Virus record (IMG/VR): IMGVR_UViG_3300024252_000004 | Coordinates: 62,001 to 126,000 of that record | From: a virus | Length of the DNA stretch: 64,000 nt | Strand: one strand, 5' to 3' | Part shown: in pieces, positions 63,686 through 64,000 of the stretch | How the letters are laid out: each line of letters opens with the position of its first letter | Position numbering within the stretch: position 1 is the first letter of the stretch | Program-made: the position numbers and the translations under genes | Notes under the pieces: model-generated | Seen by the model: only the letters and a program-made list of their open reading frames with translations | The model's database searches: none | What the model was told of the DNA's origin: nothing

Positions 63686-64000
63686 ATGTCAGACTACAGT
63701 ATATATCCAAGCGCGCTTGATGGTTACTTACAATTACCATTAGCAGTAGACGGAACAACCGAAGTTGATGCGGCAAGTGTCAACCGGTTGCGTTCCGCTA
63801 TTGTTAATATTGAAAGTGAGCTTGGCACTGCGCCGAGCGGGGACTATGGGACAGTCTCTTCTCGGCTTTCTACATTTGAAACTCTTATTTTAGATTATGA
63901 TTATCACCTGACAGATGAGAGCAATCCCCATGCAACATCTTTGGCGAATCTGGTTGGTGGCACAATAACAGAACTAAATGATTTATTATCAGATGGCACA
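63686..64000 (+). CDS. Fibre-like protein, N-terminal part (runs off the window)
   Basis: The first 105 codons are open to the end of the window. The N-terminus SDYSIYPSALDGYLQLPLAV and SVNRLRSAIVNIESELGTAPS is closely related to that of the fibre-like protein at 60713, then diverges (DYHLTDESNPHATSLANLVG, a motif common in phage fibre shafts). An alternative ATG lies three bases earlier. Confidence 0.75.
   Translation, partial: MSDYSIYPSALDGYLQLPLAVDGTTEVDAASVNRLRSAIVNIESELGTAPSGDYGTVSSRLSTFETLILDYDYHLTDESNPHATSLANLVGGTITELNDLLSDGT

Noticed and set aside
1-64000. Bacterial chromosome segment rather than phage
   Set aside because: The glycan genes and PrkA-YeaH-SpoVR could suggest a chromosome. 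The UvsW-like helicase, DnaC/DnaB pair, GH24 endolysin, fibre modules, nucleotide genes and dense overlapping layout favour a phage. Not fully excluded because no capsid, portal or terminase gene is in the window.

Overview
The window looks like part of a large tailed-phage genome (Caudoviricetes), or a very phage-like element. It is AT-rich (roughly 40% GC by eye) and gene-dense. Most genes are on the + strand with ATGA/TAATG stop-start overlaps and few gaps over 100 bases. Phage-type genes include a LysM plus T4-lysozyme-fold endolysin, fibre-like proteins sharing an N-terminal module, a UvsW-like helicase, DnaC/DnaB-type helicase loader and helicase, dUTPase, dCMP deaminase, thioredoxin, a class II ribonucleotide reductase with an intein, and PIN-PhoH. 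No terminase, portal, capsid or DNA polymerase lies in the window, so the phage assignment is an inference. Kdo synthesis genes suggest a Gram-negative host, and the B12-dependent reductase implies a source of cobalamin.

Region 1 (1-21725) is a surface-glycan factory. It encodes arabinose-5-phosphate isomerase, Kdo-8-phosphate synthase and CMP-Kdo synthetase; a NeuB-like synthase and a NeuA-like CMP-sugar synthetase; GDP-mannose dehydratase, a shortened nucleotide-sugar dehydrogenase and a UDP-sugar epimerase; GT-A and GT-B glycosyltransferases; and three methyltransferases and two sulfotransferase-like proteins. A family of six related GT-B proteins resembles Kdo transferases of the KpsC/KpsS kind, and one protein carries all four sialyltransferase (GT29) motifs. 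Three of the six GT-B paralogues are on the minus strand. Three more glycosyltransferases lie at 30304-32907.

Region 2 (21722-30285) holds nucleotide and accessory genes: dCMP deaminase, thioredoxin, a UvrD-like helicase, a nucleoside hydrolase, a protein with the phage 'WCTA' motif, a possible ADP-ribosyltransferase and several unknowns. A tubulin/FtsZ-family GTPase (32900-34342) ends at a strong intrinsic terminator. Opposite it lies a minus-strand pair, a large Ig-like/beta-propeller fibre-like protein and a pentapeptide-repeat protein. A membrane fatty-acid-hydroxylase-like protein follows.

Region 3 (37462-43771) is a replication block: UvsW-like helicase, DNA methyltransferase, Sm-like protein, AAA+ loader and DnaB-like helicase. 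It runs directly into Region 4 (43761-51539), which carries the complete PrkA / YeaH(DUF444) / SpoVR set usually seen in bacterial chromosomes. Here SpoVR is interrupted by a LAGLIDADG intein in its most conserved histidine motif, and a diadenylate-cyclase-like protein is fused to the end of the operon by a one-base overlap. This phage-borne stress/kinase module is the most striking feature of the window.

Region 5 (51540-58719) has a structured leader, class II ribonucleotide reductase split into two genes with an intein directly before the CGE motif cysteine, PIN-PhoH and the endolysin. A minus-strand pair (58684-60414) encodes an exported trypsin-like protease and a von Willebrand factor A lipoprotein. 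The right end (60563-64000) carries fibre-like genes with a 186-base internal repeat, a small HECGH metallopeptidase-like protein and dUTPase, and enters a second fibre gene with the same N-terminal module.
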